Source: Branchiostoma floridae (Eukaryota; Chordata; Leptocardii; Amphioxiformes; Branchiostomatidae). Taken from it: a stretch of 60,819 bases of DNA. The notes under the pieces were generated by a model, which searched no databases, had not been told where the DNA came from, and saw only the letters and a program-made list of their open reading frames with translations. The position numbers were made by a program, and so were the translations under genes. Of the stretch, positions 60,436-60,819 are shown piece after piece (position 1 is the first letter of the stretch; the number at the start of each line of letters is the position of its first letter). The stretch spans positions 10,565,947 through 10,626,765 of the forward strand of contig NC_049982.1 of NCBI RefSeq assembly GCF_000003815.2, read 5' to 3'.

Positions 60436-60819
60436 TTTCGACGCATTTTAAAGTTTCCATCAGATGTCGTTATATTGTGTAAAAACAAACACCGTTTTTC
60501 ATTTTTCTAGTTAAAAAGTCAGCATATTCATGCACAGGCCCTAGGCGCCCCCCTCCCCCTTTTCACCCCCCCCCCCCCTTAAAAATACCATTACCGGCAA
60601 ATTTTATCCATTCTGGGGGGGAGAATTTTCCAAAAACATATCCTTCTCCATGGCATTTGAATGGAGCCGAACTCTGTCGTTCACCTATCGCATATGTTCC
60701 CGATGCCCTGCATTAGTATGACTTAAATGGGCATTAAAGCTGAAATCTTGGGGCTTTAAGCCTAACTTAAGGAGAGACTGGGTTTACTGACTTTCGGTTC
60801 CTAGCTCCTTAACGCGGCG
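60436..60819. other. Right edge of the window, with C13 tract
   Basis: No gene recognised. A run of 13 C lies at 60566-60578, preceded by CGCCCCCCTCCCCCTTTTCA; the minus strand could form a G-quadruplex. Confidence 0.5.

Overview
The window looks like nuclear DNA of an invertebrate chordate, most probably a lancelet (Branchiostoma). The grounds are an intron-rich gene for a GABA-A/glycine-type receptor subunit whose exon sizes match those I recall for vertebrate GABA-A receptor genes, set in AT-leaning non-coding DNA with many short, structurally varied DNA transposons. The species is an inference; nothing here fixes it. There is no sign of operons, bacterial genes, phage or CRISPR.

The main gene lies on the minus strand from 37550 (ATG) to 1426 (stop). 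Ten coding exons with matching GT/AG sites and compatible phases join to exactly 1398 nt, that is 465 residues plus stop: a signal peptide, an extracellular ligand-binding domain with a 13-residue Cys loop, M1, an anion-type M2 (PAR before M2), M3, a short cytoplasmic loop and M4. The product should be a ligand-gated chloride channel subunit. Introns near the 3' end are short (177 to 558 bp); introns 1, 2, 3 and 4 are about 12.8, 3.7, 11.4 and 5.2 kb and hold most of the mobile elements.

Elements in the introns, left to right: a 1.48 kb foldback-type element with 10-bp tandem repeats in its arms and an 8-bp target duplication (7187-8663); a MITE ending 4 bp past the donor hexamer of exon 4 (8976-9220); a 433-bp hAT-type element with a perfect 8-bp target duplication (10889-11321); a tRNA-derived SINE-like piece (about 13120-13262); a small TA-flanked MITE (15426-15583); a MITE next to exon 2 (24803-25040); a second foldback element with long inverted tandem arrays (29361-30524) inserted into a 250-bp tandem repeat; and an 877-bp element with long inverted ends and GTCGGCTGGCGTTCGGCT-like repeats (35217-36093).

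Upstream of the receptor gene are a degraded LINE 3' fragment (40324-42767) split by an 1.8 kb hAT-like element (40440-42250), a long stretch without recognisable genes (42.8-52.4 kb), an 85-bp-arm hairpin element (52426-52634), a 670-bp tandem duplication (53270-54616), and a direct repeat pair (57724-58320). The repeat pair abuts a second minus-strand gene that encodes a basic coiled-coil protein of 208 residues (58307-58933), with a GC-rich, ETS/Sp1/CRE-containing promoter region at 59.4-60.4 kb. Only the receptor gene and the coiled-coil gene are supported as protein-coding loci; most other open frames are chance frames or repeats.
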